The notes beneath the pieces are model-generated. The model made no database searches. It had not been told where the DNA came from and was given only the letters and a program-made list of their open reading frames with translations. From Paludibacteraceae bacterium (GTDB lineage: Bacteria; Bacteroidota; Bacteroidia; Bacteroidales; Paludibacteraceae), in assembly GCA_017503075.1 (NCBI GenBank), contig JAFVTU010000010.1, positions 1 through 49,347 of the forward strand: a stretch of 49,347 bases of DNA, in the 5' to 3' direction. Positions within the stretch are counted from its first letter, which is position 1. Each line of letters opens with the position of its first letter. Shown here piece by piece: positions 42,705 through 49,347 of the stretch. A program made the position numbers and the translations under genes.

Positions 42705-42735
42705 GGTCCCCACCAAGCTTTGCTTGGAAGGGGAG
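42705..42735 (+). other. Nested hairpin CCCC/GGGG with CCAAGC core
   Basis: CCAAGC-TTT-GCTTGG (42713-42727) is a perfect 6-bp hairpin with a 3-nt loop, enclosed by CCCC and GGGG. It precedes the first tRNA-tailed unit. Confidence 0.55.
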
Positions 42736-42743
42736 AGTGAGGA

Positions 42744-42820
42744 TGTGCGGTTGCCTAATGTCGCGGGCGACATTCTTTGCAACAAGCACAAGCCGAACGA
42801 CGAATCCTAGTTTGGCAACA
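42744..42820 (+). other. tRNA-tailed nested-rod element, copy 1
   Basis: Pairs TGTGC/GCACA, GTTGC/GCAAC and AATGTCG/CGACATT form a rod with internal loops (42744-42790). AGCCGAAC and GACGA follow, and then an exact 20-nt copy of the tRNA-Gln(CTG) 3' end (42801-42820). GTTGCC can alternatively pair with GGCAAC of the tail, like a tRNA acceptor stem. The span from TTGCC to the tail end is 70 nt, close to tRNA length. It is followed by its own terminator. It is not a functional tRNA because there is no anticodon arm. Confidence 0.6.
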
Positions 42821-42861
42821 AAAAAGAAAGATTCTCATCTGAGAGTCTTTCTTTTTTTTCT
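42819..42861 (+). terminator. Terminator of copy 1
   Basis: AAAAAAGAAAGATTCTC pairs with GAGAGTCTTTCTTTTTT around ATCT, then more T residues. The stem sequence differs from the tRNA terminator but has the same bulged architecture. Confidence 0.75.
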
Positions 42862-42880
42862 ACTGAACTAGCACAAAAAT

Positions 42881-42967
42881 AAATCGAACTTCGTGAGTTC
42901 GATTTAAGAGGAAGAATGACGGTCGCCCAATGTTGCAAAGCAACATTCATTGCGACAAGTCCATTCT
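42881..42967 (+). other. Nested-rod element with upstream hairpin, copy 2
   Basis: AAATCGAAC pairs with GTTCGATTT (42881-42905), followed by AAGAGGAA. Then a rod forms from AGAATG/CATTCT, GTCGC/GCGAC and AATGTTGC-AAA-GCAACATT (42913-42967), and GACGA follows. The same order of parts, with other stem sequences, occurs at 48460-48547 before tRNA-Gln(TTG). Confidence 0.6.
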
Positions 42968-42987
42968 GACGAGGGGGAGAGTGAGGA

Positions 42988-43065
42988 TGTGCGGTTGCCT
43001 AATGCTGCAAAGCAGCAGTCATTGCAACAAGCACAAGCCGAACGACGAATCCTAGTTTGGCAACA
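42988..43065 (+). other. tRNA-tailed nested-rod element, copy 3
   Basis: Pairs TGTGC/GCACA, GTTGC/GCAAC and TGCTGC-AAA-GCAGCA form a rod (42988-43035). AGCCGAAC and GACGA follow, then the 20-nt tRNA-Gln(CTG) 3' end (43046-43065). The flank is nearly identical to copy 1, but the apical stem is a different, still perfectly paired sequence. Confidence 0.6.
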
Positions 43066-43102
43066 AAACGAAAGGCTTCCCTTCTGGGAGGTCTTTCGTT
43101 TT
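43062..43102 (+). terminator. Terminator of copy 3
   Basis: AAAACGAAAGGCTTCCC pairs with GGGAGGTCTTTCGTTTT around TTCT. The architecture matches the two previous terminators. Confidence 0.75.
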
Positions 43103-43311
43103 GTTGTTGCTAGAGAATCTAGAAGGGCTGGAAGGGCTAGAGAGGCGGGAAGGGGTAAAGTGTAAGGCATAAAGACGAGAAAGGTGACAAAAATTGCAAA
43201 AATTACCAAGAAGAGAAACAAATTTTCATCAAAATCAACGAAAAACATACAAAAAATCACAAAAAGTATAAAAAAAATGGAAAAATGTTTGCATATATGA
43301 ATTATATATAT
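43103..43311. other. A-rich intergenic stretch with reversed filler
   Basis: GGAAGGGCTAGAGAGGCGGG and GGGTAAAGTGTAAGGC (the reverse of CCTTACACTTTACCC) are followed by an A-rich stretch at 43180-43285. It leads into the promoter at 43312. No gene is seen. Confidence 0.5.
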
Positions 43312-43319
43312 TACCTTTG
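43312..43319 (+). promoter_or_regulatory. Bacteroidota promoter
   Basis: TACCTTTG followed by GCACG, with TTTG at 43288-43291 as -33. The long leader (about 120 nt) contains alternating AT-rich and CGCATACACGCAT sequence. Confidence 0.75.
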
Positions 43320-43449
43320 CACGTGATTTTGCTAAACAAAAACGGCAAAAAGTAAAAAGCAGCCGCTGCAAAGTCCATTTACGCGCATACACGCATATAT
43401 ATATAATAAGGTATATAGTTTTTAAGGTACAATTTTAAATTTTATTTTT

Positions 43450-45678
43450 ATGAAAAAGATTTACTCTCTTTTCATGGCACTAAGTATTGTGCTATGTGCC
43501 ATGGCTAGTTCTCCTTATGTAATGGAGAGACAATTGGCTGTTTCCAACTCTAAAGTGGTAAACAAGCAAGCAAAATTCAACCAACAAGATCGCGAAGCTA
43601 TCGCAGCAAAGCGTATGGCAAAAGCAACACCTGCATTGCAAGTGAATGGCGCTCGCCAAATTGAGGCTGTGCAAACCATCGCTAAACAAGCAATGCCTGC
43701 TAACGCTGTTCGCAAAGCTCCTGCTAAAGCCACAGAAGGGATTGTAGCTACTGACACAGTGGTTATCCTTGGAGGAGAGTGGTCGTATGAGTATTATGCA
43801 GAGAGTGGCGACTGGTACATGGCTGTGATTGACGAAACACAAACCTACGTAGTACGTTTGGACTACTTGGCAGAGGAGAGCGGCTTTGCTGGTACATTCG
43901 GTATTGATGATTTGGATTTGGATTATTCTTACTTGACTATCTATGACACAGATGGCACCAAGACCTTCGTGGATTATGTAGAAGCAGAATTTACAGTAAC
44001 CGTTACCGAAGATAGCAAATTCTTGGAGGCAAACTTGCTATGCGAGGATAGTATCCGTTACCTCGTAAGTGCAGCAGAGTTGCCATTGCCTGAGGCAAAG
44101 GACACCGTAGAGTTGGCTTATACCAATGGTCACTTGGAGGACGGCACGCGCAGCACCGAGACTTTCCAATTCTGGGCTGACGAGAATGGTGTTTACACCT
44201 CATTCCTTATCGCTTCTGATGAAGTAGTGGGAGAATACACTCAAGACGATATGTATGTAGCTTATGCAAACTACATCATGTTTGTAGATGGCATAGATAC
44301 TACTTTCGTTGACTTCTTGGGTCTCAACTTGACTGTCACCAAAGAAGATCAAACCTATTTTGCAGACGCATACGCATTGGGCGTTGATACCGTTATGTAT
44401 CACATCACCATGTCATATACCAAACCTGCTCCAACCGACACCATCGACATCGTAGCCACCAACATGACTATTGACGAATTCGAGTTCATTGGTATGTATT
44501 TCTGCACCATCACCGCAAGCAACGACGAATACACCGTTACTCTCGATATGGCCAATGGTTTGCCACTAGGCGAACTCACCAGCGCAGATTTCAATGTAGA
44601 TTGGAGTTCTGTTTATCGTGTTGCAGATTCGACAGAGATTGCGTTTGAAGATATCCTCAGCGCAACTGTTACAGAAGTGGACGGACAACGTGCTATCAAA
44701 GCTCAAGCATTGGGTGTAGATACCATTCTCTACAACTTAGATCTCAGTTATGTGTTGCCAACCGCAACTGATACCGTAGAGGTAGTATTCACTACCCCTG
44801 CAAGTGCAGAATACTATGACTCATACGGTGATTATTATATCTATAATGAAAACGAGGAGTATATCGTAGCATTAGACATCTTTGCAGAGAAGAACGCATT
44901 GGAAGGCGAATACGAAGGCGAAGACTTTGATTATTATTACACTGAAGTAGGTCTTATCGTAGATGGCGATACTACTGGCGTGGCTGTAGCAGCAGCAAAA
45001 GCAACTATAACAAAAGTAAGCGAAGAATTAGCACATATTGACGCTGAGTTGCTCTGCGAGAACGAAGTGCTTTATTTGGTTAGCACCGATGTAACCATGT
45101 CAAAATTAGGTTTGCAATACGATATGACAGAGGGCAAAGTAAATCGCGAATATAACCTCAATGATGAATTGACCTTCAACACCGATTACGTAGCAGATTA
45201 TGGTGAATTATATGTGGACGTAATAGCTGGTGACATGAGCGACTTGATGTCATTGCTCTTCTTCGTAAACGATACTGTAGAAGGTTTGGTACTTCCAGAA
45301 GGTACATATCCAATCAGTGATACATACGCTGAAGGTACTGTATTAGCATCTACTGGCTATGATGAAGACTATGGCGCAATGCCATCTAACTACTGCACAT
45401 TGGTTGTAGATGGAGGTAAATTGTATCTCAATGAATGTTTCTTCATGGTAGGCGGAAGTGTAGTAGTAGAGCACGTGGATGGTCACTTGAAGATTACCGT
45501 TGATGCTGTGAACTCATACGACGTTCCTGCACATATCGTATATGAGGCAAATCCAGCAGAGACAGGTTTCGAGAATATCAAAGTAAACACCAACGCAAGC
45601 AAAATGATTGAGAACGACCAACTCTTGATCATCAAAGACGGCGTGAAATACAATGTTATGGGTTCTGTAGTAAAATAA
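43450..45678 (+). CDS. Secreted acidic tandem-module protein with T9SS-like tail
   Basis: A protein of 742 aa with signal peptide MKKIYSLFMALSIVLCAMAS. After a basic Lys/Ala/Gln stretch (residues 30-95), about five modules of 100-115 aa repeat. Each starts with a DTV(V/E)-type strand and ends in a motif such as LGVDTVMYHITMSY, LGVDTILYNLDLSY or LCENEVLYLVSTDV. The modules are strongly acidic and rich in Tyr and Asp; no enzyme motif is seen. The tail ENDQLLIIKDGVKYNVMG matches those at 30270 and 40800. It is probably an abundant surface protein with strong promoter and terminator signals. Confidence 0.75.
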   Translation: MKKIYSLFMALSIVLCAMASSPYVMERQLAVSNSKVVNKQAKFNQQDREAIAAKRMAKATPALQVNGARQIEAVQTIAKQAMPANAVRKAPAKATEGIVATDTVVILGGEWSYEYYAESGDWYMAVIDETQTYVVRLDYLAEESGFAGTFGIDDLDLDYSYLTIYDTDGTKTFVDYVEAEFTVTVTEDSKFLEANLLCEDSIRYLVSAAELPLPEAKDTVELAYTNGHLEDGTRSTETFQFWADENGVYTSFLIASDEVVGEYTQDDMYVAYANYIMFVDGIDTTFVDFLGLNLTVTKEDQTYFADAYALGVDTVMYHITMSYTKPAPTDTIDIVATNMTIDEFEFIGMYFCTITASNDEYTVTLDMANGLPLGELTSADFNVDWSSVYRVADSTEIAFEDILSATVTEVDGQRAIKAQALGVDTILYNLDLSYVLPTATDTVEVVFTTPASAEYYDSYGDYYIYNENEEYIVALDIFAEKNALEGEYEGEDFDYYYTEVGLIVDGDTTGVAVAAAKATITKVSEELAHIDAELLCENEVLYLVSTDVTMSKLGLQYDMTEGKVNREYNLNDELTFNTDYVADYGELYVDVIAGDMSDLMSLLFFVNDTVEGLVLPEGTYPISDTYAEGTVLASTGYDEDYGAMPSNYCTLVVDGGKLYLNECFFMVGGSVVVEHVDGHLKITVDAVNSYDVPAHIVYEANPAETGFENIKVNTNASKMIENDQLLIIKDGVKYNVMGSVVK

Positions 45679-45699
45679 TTACTCATCACATACACAGTC

Positions 45700-45730
45700 A
45701 AGGAGGGTGCTACGGCATCCTCCTTTTTTA
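45700..45730 (+). terminator. Rho-independent terminator
   Basis: AAGGAGGGTGC and GCATCCTCCTT pair with one wobble around TACG, then TTTT. Confidence 0.85.
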
Positions 45731-45780
45731 TAGAAAACATTTTTTCAGACTATTTGTTTGTATATGTCCAAAAAAAGCAG

Positions 45781-45788
45781 TACCTTTG
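45781..45788 (+). promoter_or_regulatory. Bacteroidota promoter of tyrS
   Basis: TACCTTTG followed by GCACGG, with TTTG near -33 (45753-45760). Confidence 0.72.
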
Positions 45789-45828
45789 CACGGTTTTTTG
45801 ATTATACACCTTATTATATATATAAGCA

Positions 45829-47124
45829 ATGAAGAATTTTGTAGAAGAATTGCGTTGGCGTGGCATGTTGCAAGACATGATGCCAGGCACCGAAGAACAA
45901 CTGATGAAAGAACCTACTGCTGCATACTTGGGTATTGACCCTACTGCAGATAGTTTGCATATTGGGCACCTCTGCGGTATCATGATGCTCAAGCACCTGC
46001 AAAATGCAGGTCACAAACCCATCGCGCTGATTGGTGGTGCAACAGGTATGATTGGCGACCCAAGTGGCAAATCAGCCGAGCGTAACCTGCTGGACGAACC
46101 TACCCTACGCCACAACCAAGAGTGCATTAAGAAGCAACTAGAGCGTTTCCTCAACTTCGGCGAAGGCGAGAATGCTGCTGAGCTCGTAAACAACTACGAC
46201 TGGATGAAGGACTACACCTTCCTCGACTTTGCACGCGAAGTGGGCAAACTCATCACCGTCAACTATATGATGGCAAAAGACTCTGTTAAAAAACGCTTCA
46301 ATGGCGAGTATAGCCAAGGTATGTCGTTCACAGAGTTCACCTATCAACTGCTCCAAGGATACGACTACGTATATCTCAACAAGCACAAGAACTGCAAACT
46401 CCAAATGGGTGGTAGCGACCAATGGGGAAACATCACCACAGGTACCGAGCTCATCAAGAAGATGGGTGGCGGTGAGGTTTTTGCATTGACTTGCCCACTC
46501 ATTACCAAAGCTGACGGCGGTAAGTTCGGTAAGACCGAGAGTGGCAACGTATGGCTCGACCGCAAATACACCAGCCCATATCGTTTCTATCAGTTCTGGC
46601 TCAACGTGAGCGATGATGATGCCAAACGCTATATCCGCATCTTCACTTGCCTCGACAAAGAGACCATCGACGCACTCATCGCAGCACACGACGAGGCACC
46701 ACACATGCGTACCTTGCAAAAGCGATTGGCAGAAGAGGTGACCGTGATGGTACATAGCCGCGAAGATTATGAGGCAGCCGTAGAGGCAAGCAACATCTTG
46801 TTTGGCAATGCGACACACGAGGCACTAAGCAAACTAGACGAGGAGATGTTCCTGCAAGTATTTGACGGCGTGGAGAAATACGAAATTAGCCGCGAAGACA
46901 TTGAGGCAGGTATTCCTCCACTCGACCTATTGGCAGAGAAAACCAAGATCTTCCCATCCAAAGGCGAAGCACGCAAGATGATTATCGCCAACGGCTTCTC
47001 TATCAACAAGGAGAAATTCACCGACCCACAAAAGGCAATCACCATTGATATGCTCCTCAATGGCAAATACCTGCTCTGCCAAAAAGGTAAAAAGAATTAC
47101 TATATTGTAGAAGTAAAAGGATAA
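45829..47124 (+). CDS. tyrS: Tyrosyl-tRNA synthetase
   Basis: A class I synthetase of 431 aa. It has HIGH at 44-47 ([10 protein letters not shown]), the tyrosine-binding [14 protein letters not shown], the KMSKS equivalent KFGKTES near 231, and an S4 RNA-binding domain at the C-terminus ([20 protein letters not shown]). It charges tRNA-Tyr. It is monocistronic, with its own promoter. Confidence 0.96.
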   Translation: MKNFVEELRWRGMLQDMMPGTEEQLMKEPTAAYLGIDPTADSLHIGHLCGIMMLKHLQNAGHKPIALIGGATGMIGDPSGKSAERNLLDEPTLRHNQECIKKQLERFLNFGEGENAAELVNNYDWMKDYTFLDFAREVGKLITVNYMMAKDSVKKRFNGEYSQGMSFTEFTYQLLQGYDYVYLNKHKNCKLQMGGSDQWGNITTGTELIKKMGGGEVFALTCPLITKADGGKFGKTESGNVWLDRKYTSPYRFYQFWLNVSDDDAKRYIRIFTCLDKETIDALIAAHDEAPHMRTLQKRLAEEVTVMVHSREDYEAAVEASNILFGNATHEALSKLDEEMFLQVFDGVEKYEISREDIEAGIPPLDLLAEKTKIFPSKGEARKMIIANGFSINKEKFTDPQKAITIDMLLNGKYLLCQKGKKNYYIVEVKG

Positions 47125-47180
47125 TGGACGCCCATTGGGCTATTGGATAATGGACGGCTAACGCCTATTGGGTAATGGCT
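47122..47180. repeat. Filler with GGACG mini-hairpins
   Basis: TAATGGAC precedes the hairpins GCCC-ATT-GGGC (47130-47140) and GGC-TAAC-GCC (47156-47165). TATTGG follows each. This is the mirror orientation of the CCAATA...GTCC copies. Confidence 0.65.
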
Positions 47181-47187
47181 ATAGACA

Positions 47188-47222
47188 GAAAATCAGCGAA
47201 GCAGGAGTTTCGCTGATTTTCG
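47188..47222 (+). terminator. Terminator of tyrS
   Basis: GAAAATCAGCGAA pairs perfectly with TTCGCTGATTTTC around about 8 nt, then GTTT. Confidence 0.82.
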
Positions 47223-47304
47223 TTTAGAGAGGGTATTTCGTAATAAAAAGGTATCATTTGTTATGAAAACAACGGTGGAAATTGTGTATTTGCTTAAAAT
47301 ATCG

Positions 47305-47312
47305 TACCTTTG
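47305..47312 (+). promoter_or_regulatory. Bacteroidota promoter
   Basis: TACCTTTG followed by GCAGC, with TTTG at 47289-47292 nearby; it gives a leader of about 55 nt. Confidence 0.68.
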
Positions 47313-47373
47313 CAGCACATTTTGCTTCGCCTTGGTGCGGAGCTATTATTATGCAAATCACACTCGTTGAATA

Positions 47374-48324
47374 ATGAAAAAAGTATTTCTACTCTTTTTT
47401 TTATGCCTAACAGTAGGCATGTATGCAGAACGAATTGACACTATTCCCTTCGGAGATATGGAGAGTTGGGCAGTTCGTTACATCAAAGAATCCAAACTTT
47501 TAGGCGGTCAAACCAAAACACTGTATGCTTTAGCCCCTACCGACACCATTTGGGAAAACGGTTCTTATACCTACGGATTGAACGGCAATCCTTGGGCAAC
47601 CAGCAACGCCTATGCCAATGTGATTGGCATTGAGAAAGCCGCAGGCACTATGACACCCGAAGCAAGAGAAGATGGGGGTACATGTTGCCGTATGGATGTG
47701 GACTTGCTAGGTGTTCGCGTGATGGGAATAATTGATATACAAGTACTTGTGCCAGGCACATTGTTCACAGGACGCAATCTTGAACCTATCACTACTGCCG
47801 CTGACCCATATCAAAACATTGACTTTGGAGTACCATTCACTGAGCGACCAAGTGCTTTGCAGTTTGATTATAAATGCATCATCTCCCCTGAGAATTGGAT
47901 ATGGTTTGCTAAAGGTACTGCTAAGCCAAAAAAACTAGAAGGACACGACGAGGCAGAAGCATATCTATATTTGCAACATCGCTGGGAGGATGAGAAAGGC
48001 AAGATTCACTCTATCCGCGTAGGCACTGCCTACGAACGCTTCACCGAAGATCAACTCACATGGGTAAATGGTCATCGCATACCTATCCACTATGGCGATA
48101 TCACGGGTGAACCTTGGTACGAAGATTATATGGGCTTCAAGTGTATGCAACGCGCTGTGAATTCGAGAGGCAAAGTGACCCCCATCATCGAAGAAGGTTG
48201 GGACGGCACACTAGAACCTACTCACCTCGTTATCATGCTCACTTCGGGTAAATACGAAGCATTCGTCGGCAAGGAAGGCAACGTGTTTTGGGTAGATAAT
48301 GTGAGTCTAGTGTACGAAGATTAA
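47374..48324 (+). CDS. Exported PCMD-domain-like protein
   Basis: A protein of 316 aa with signal peptide (MKKVFLLFFLCLTVGMYA). The order of features IPFGDMESWA, NGNPWATSNA, DIQVLVPGTLFTGRN, DFGVPFTERPSALQFDYK and EAYLYLQHRW resembles the putative carbohydrate metabolism domain (PCMD) of Bacteroidota surface proteins, which is a jelly-roll-like fold. The final 40 residues form another beta segment (VIMLTSGKYEAFVGKEGNVF). Substrate or ligand is unknown. Confidence 0.65.
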   Translation: MKKVFLLFFLCLTVGMYAERIDTIPFGDMESWAVRYIKESKLLGGQTKTLYALAPTDTIWENGSYTYGLNGNPWATSNAYANVIGIEKAAGTMTPEAREDGGTCCRMDVDLLGVRVMGIIDIQVLVPGTLFTGRNLEPITTAADPYQNIDFGVPFTERPSALQFDYKCIISPENWIWFAKGTAKPKKLEGHDEAEAYLYLQHRWEDEKGKIHSIRVGTAYERFTEDQLTWVNGHRIPIHYGDITGEPWYEDYMGFKCMQRAVNSRGKVTPIIEEGWDGTLEPTHLVIMLTSGKYEAFVGKEGNVFWVDNVSLVYED

Positions 48325-48459
48325 GCACATAATACGAGATTTTGCAAAGAAAATAGCATTTTTTTTGAAAAAAAGCAGCAAATAATTTGGTCAATTCAAA
48401 AAAAAGCAGTACCTTTGCACCCGCTTTCGAAAAGAAAGAATGAAAACCACCTCAAAACT
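48325..48459. other. Leader region before the tRNA-Gln(TTG) unit
   Basis: It holds only the promoter at 48410 and the start of the tRNA-Gln(TTG) transcript. Confidence 0.5.
48410..48417 (+). promoter_or_regulatory. Bacteroidota promoter of the tRNA-Gln(TTG) unit
   Basis: TACCTTTG followed by GCACCC, with TTTGG at 48387 as -33. The -33 to -7 stretch (TTTGGTCAATTCAAAAAAAAGCAGTA) is nearly the same as that of rplS at 42003. Confidence 0.75.
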
Positions 48460-48547
48460 AAATCAAAACGCGTTTTGATTTAAGAGGAAAAACAAACGAA
48501 GCGCACCACTTGCGTAGCAAGTCAATTCGCGTAGTTTGTTTTGACGA
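48460..48547 (+). other. Nested-rod element before tRNA-Gln(TTG), copy 4
   Basis: AAATCAAAACG pairs perfectly with CGTTTTGATTT (48460-48481), followed by AAGAGGAA. Then AAAACAAAC/GTTTGTTTT, GCG/CGC and ACTTGC-GTA-GCAAGT form the rod (48489-48542), and GACGA precedes the tRNA. Parts, order and single-stranded joints match copy 2, but no stem sequence is shared. Confidence 0.65.
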
Positions 48548-48619
48548 TGACCAATGGTATAAAGGCTATTACGTCAGATTTTGGTTCTGAAAATCTTGGT
48601 TCGATTCCAGGTTGGTCAA
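48548..48619 (+). tRNA. tRNA-Gln (anticodon TTG)
   Basis: Acceptor TGACCAA pairs with TTGGTCA and A 48619 is the discriminator. Anticodon stem TCAGA/TCTGA encloses TTTTGGT with anticodon TTG. T stem CTTGG/CCAGG encloses TTCGATT. CCA is not encoded. It reads CAA (and CAG by wobble). The nested-rod element is on its 5' side and would have to be removed by RNase P. Confidence 0.92.
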
Positions 48620-48625
48620 CTAAAG

Positions 48626-48651
48626 AAGCCCGTCCAAACGGGCTTTTTTTG
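48626..48651 (+). terminator. Terminator after tRNA-Gln(TTG)
   Basis: AAGCCCG pairs with CGGGCTT around TCCAAA, followed by TTTTT. Confidence 0.85.
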
Positions 48652-48696
48652 AGAGAAATCTCAACGTGTGATGGGATACGGGCAGCCACACCAACA

Positions 48697-48750
48697 GTAG
48701 TTTAAAGTTTAGAGGACGCTCGCACAGCGAGCTACAGTTTAGAGTTTAAA
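48697..48750. repeat. GTTTAGAG filler with GCTCGC-ACA-GCGAGC hairpin
   Basis: The hairpin at 48718-48732 has a perfect 6-bp stem and a 3-nt loop. It is flanked by TTTAAAGTTTAGAGGAC and TACAGTTTAGAGTTTAAAGG, which themselves are near-inverted. Confidence 0.65.
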
Positions 48751-48793
48751 GGCTGGGAATTCTGCCCTATTATTGAGTAACACTTTATAAAAA

Positions 48794-49347
48794 ATGAAAA
48801 CATTTGAATTGGTAGGTACTCCACGTAGCGAGTACGGCAAGAAAGCTGCTAAGACTTTCCGCAAAGAGAACCTCGTACCTTGCAACCTCTATGGCAATGG
48901 CGAGAACGTGACTTTCACTGTAACTGTTGACGATGTACGCAAACTCATCTACACTCCTGACACCATGGCAGTGGCTTTGACCATTGGCGAGGCTAAGAAG
49001 ATGGCGGTAGTAAAAGAGTTGCAATTCCACCCAGTAAGCGAGCAATTGCTTCATATTGACTTCCTCGAAGTAACTGAGGATAAGCCTGTAACCGTAGCTA
49101 TCCCTGTACAATTGCAAGGTCACGCAGAAGGTGTGAAAGCCGGTGGTAAATTGGCTCTTGAGATGAAGAAGCTGAAAGTGAACGGTATCTACACACAAAT
49201 TCCTAATCGCGTTGAAATCGACGTTACCAACCTCGGTTTGGGTAAGAAATTGTATGTAGGCGAAGTTAAACTCGAAGGTCTAAAACTGATGAACCCTGCA
49301 GATTCTTGCGTTGCTCGCGTGAAAGCAACTCGCGCAAGCCAACAAGC
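48794..49347 (+). CDS. rplY: 50S ribosomal protein L25/general stress protein Ctc (partial)
   Basis: An open frame from ATG 48794 runs off the right edge (184 complete codons seen). It starts MKTFELVGTPRSEYGKKAAK and continues with LVPCNLYGNGENVTFTVTVD, the 5S-rRNA-binding N-domain, then the C-terminal CTC domain with LHIDFLEVTEDKPVTVAIPV and the GVKAGGKLALEM loop. It binds 5S rRNA in the 50S subunit. Strong codon bias (GGT, AAG, GTA) matches other ribosomal genes. Start follows a filler word; the promoter may be that of the tRNA-Gln unit. Confidence 0.95.
   Translation, partial: MKTFELVGTPRSEYGKKAAKTFRKENLVPCNLYGNGENVTFTVTVDDVRKLIYTPDTMAVALTIGEAKKMAVVKELQFHPVSEQLLHIDFLEVTEDKPVTVAIPVQLQGHAEGVKAGGKLALEMKKLKVNGIYTQIPNRVEIDVTNLGLGKKLYVGEVKLEGLKLMNPADSCVARVKATRASQQ

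Noticed and set aside
42744-43065. Two additional tRNA genes
   Set aside because: Only the acceptor-like start and the 3' tail match tRNA-Gln. The D, anticodon and T 5' arms are absent, so they cannot decode.
42636-43102. Integrated mobile element with attachment sites at tRNA-Gln
   Set aside because: The 20-nt tail repeats look like attL/attR, but there is no integrase and only 165-230 bp between copies. I keep it as one possible origin, not a call.

Overview
The window looks like a chromosomal segment of an uncultured member of the Bacteroidales, probably host-associated. The reasons are: at least sixteen promoters of the Bacteroidota type (TAnnTTTG at -7, often with TTTG or TTG near -33), weak or absent Shine-Dalgarno sequences, many lipoprotein signal peptides, a meso-diaminopimelate dehydrogenase, large secreted proteins that end in a short T9SS-like tail, and gene families typical of the order (the GGGtGRT pair, DUF4292, PCMD-like, RprY/RprX-like two-component genes). 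No rRNA, IS transposase, CRISPR array or intact prophage is visible.

Layout. 1-59 is the start of a Na/Pi-cotransporter-like gene leaving the window. 675-1566 is a three-gene operon with a central ADP-ribosyltransferase-fold protein (DUF3990) between two small proteins, resembling a toxin-antitoxin unit. 1783-2012 holds a 6S-like structured RNA. 2054-5204 carries an alkaline-phosphatase-superfamily membrane enzyme and a Ca2+/Na+ antiporter. 5406-7795 has small exported or membrane proteins and a two-component pair. 7815-15284 is a run of exported hydrolases, a lipocalin and RmuC. 15443-17173 is the IscU-like/GGGtGRT operon. 17308-28485 is a dense plus-strand block: lipid kinase, dut, TPR protein, DUF4292, EnvC-like, FKBP, lipoprotein, RecB-like helicase-nuclease, rimM, rRNA/tRNA methylase and U32 peptidase, followed by a WYL regulator (28526-29431). 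29633-36224 has an ArdC-like small protein, a secreted protein, recF, a sigma-54-type regulator and an ORF6N protein. 36321-48324 has two large secreted proteins, ddh, rplS, tRNA-Gln(CTG), tyrS and a PCMD-like protein. 48548-49347 has tRNA-Gln(TTG) and the start of rplY.

The most unusual content is non-genic. The spaces between genes are filled with a few recurring 'words': TTTACACC-type strings, CCAATAGCC strings, TTTAGAAC strings and a TACTC/TATAC pentamer. These carry many perfect mini-hairpins with loops of about 3 nt whose stem sequences differ from copy to copy while always staying self-complementary. The same words lie in frame inside at least two conserved genes (a PhoB-type regulator and the U32 peptidase). 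One junction has expanded into a satellite of about 287 bp that touches the stop codon of a regulator lacking its DNA-binding domain. Near both tRNA-Gln genes there are larger nested-rod elements whose architecture is kept while sequence changes; two of them end in an exact 20-nt copy of the tRNA-Gln(CTG) 3' end followed by their own terminator. I regard these covarying structured elements as the best candidate for something undescribed.
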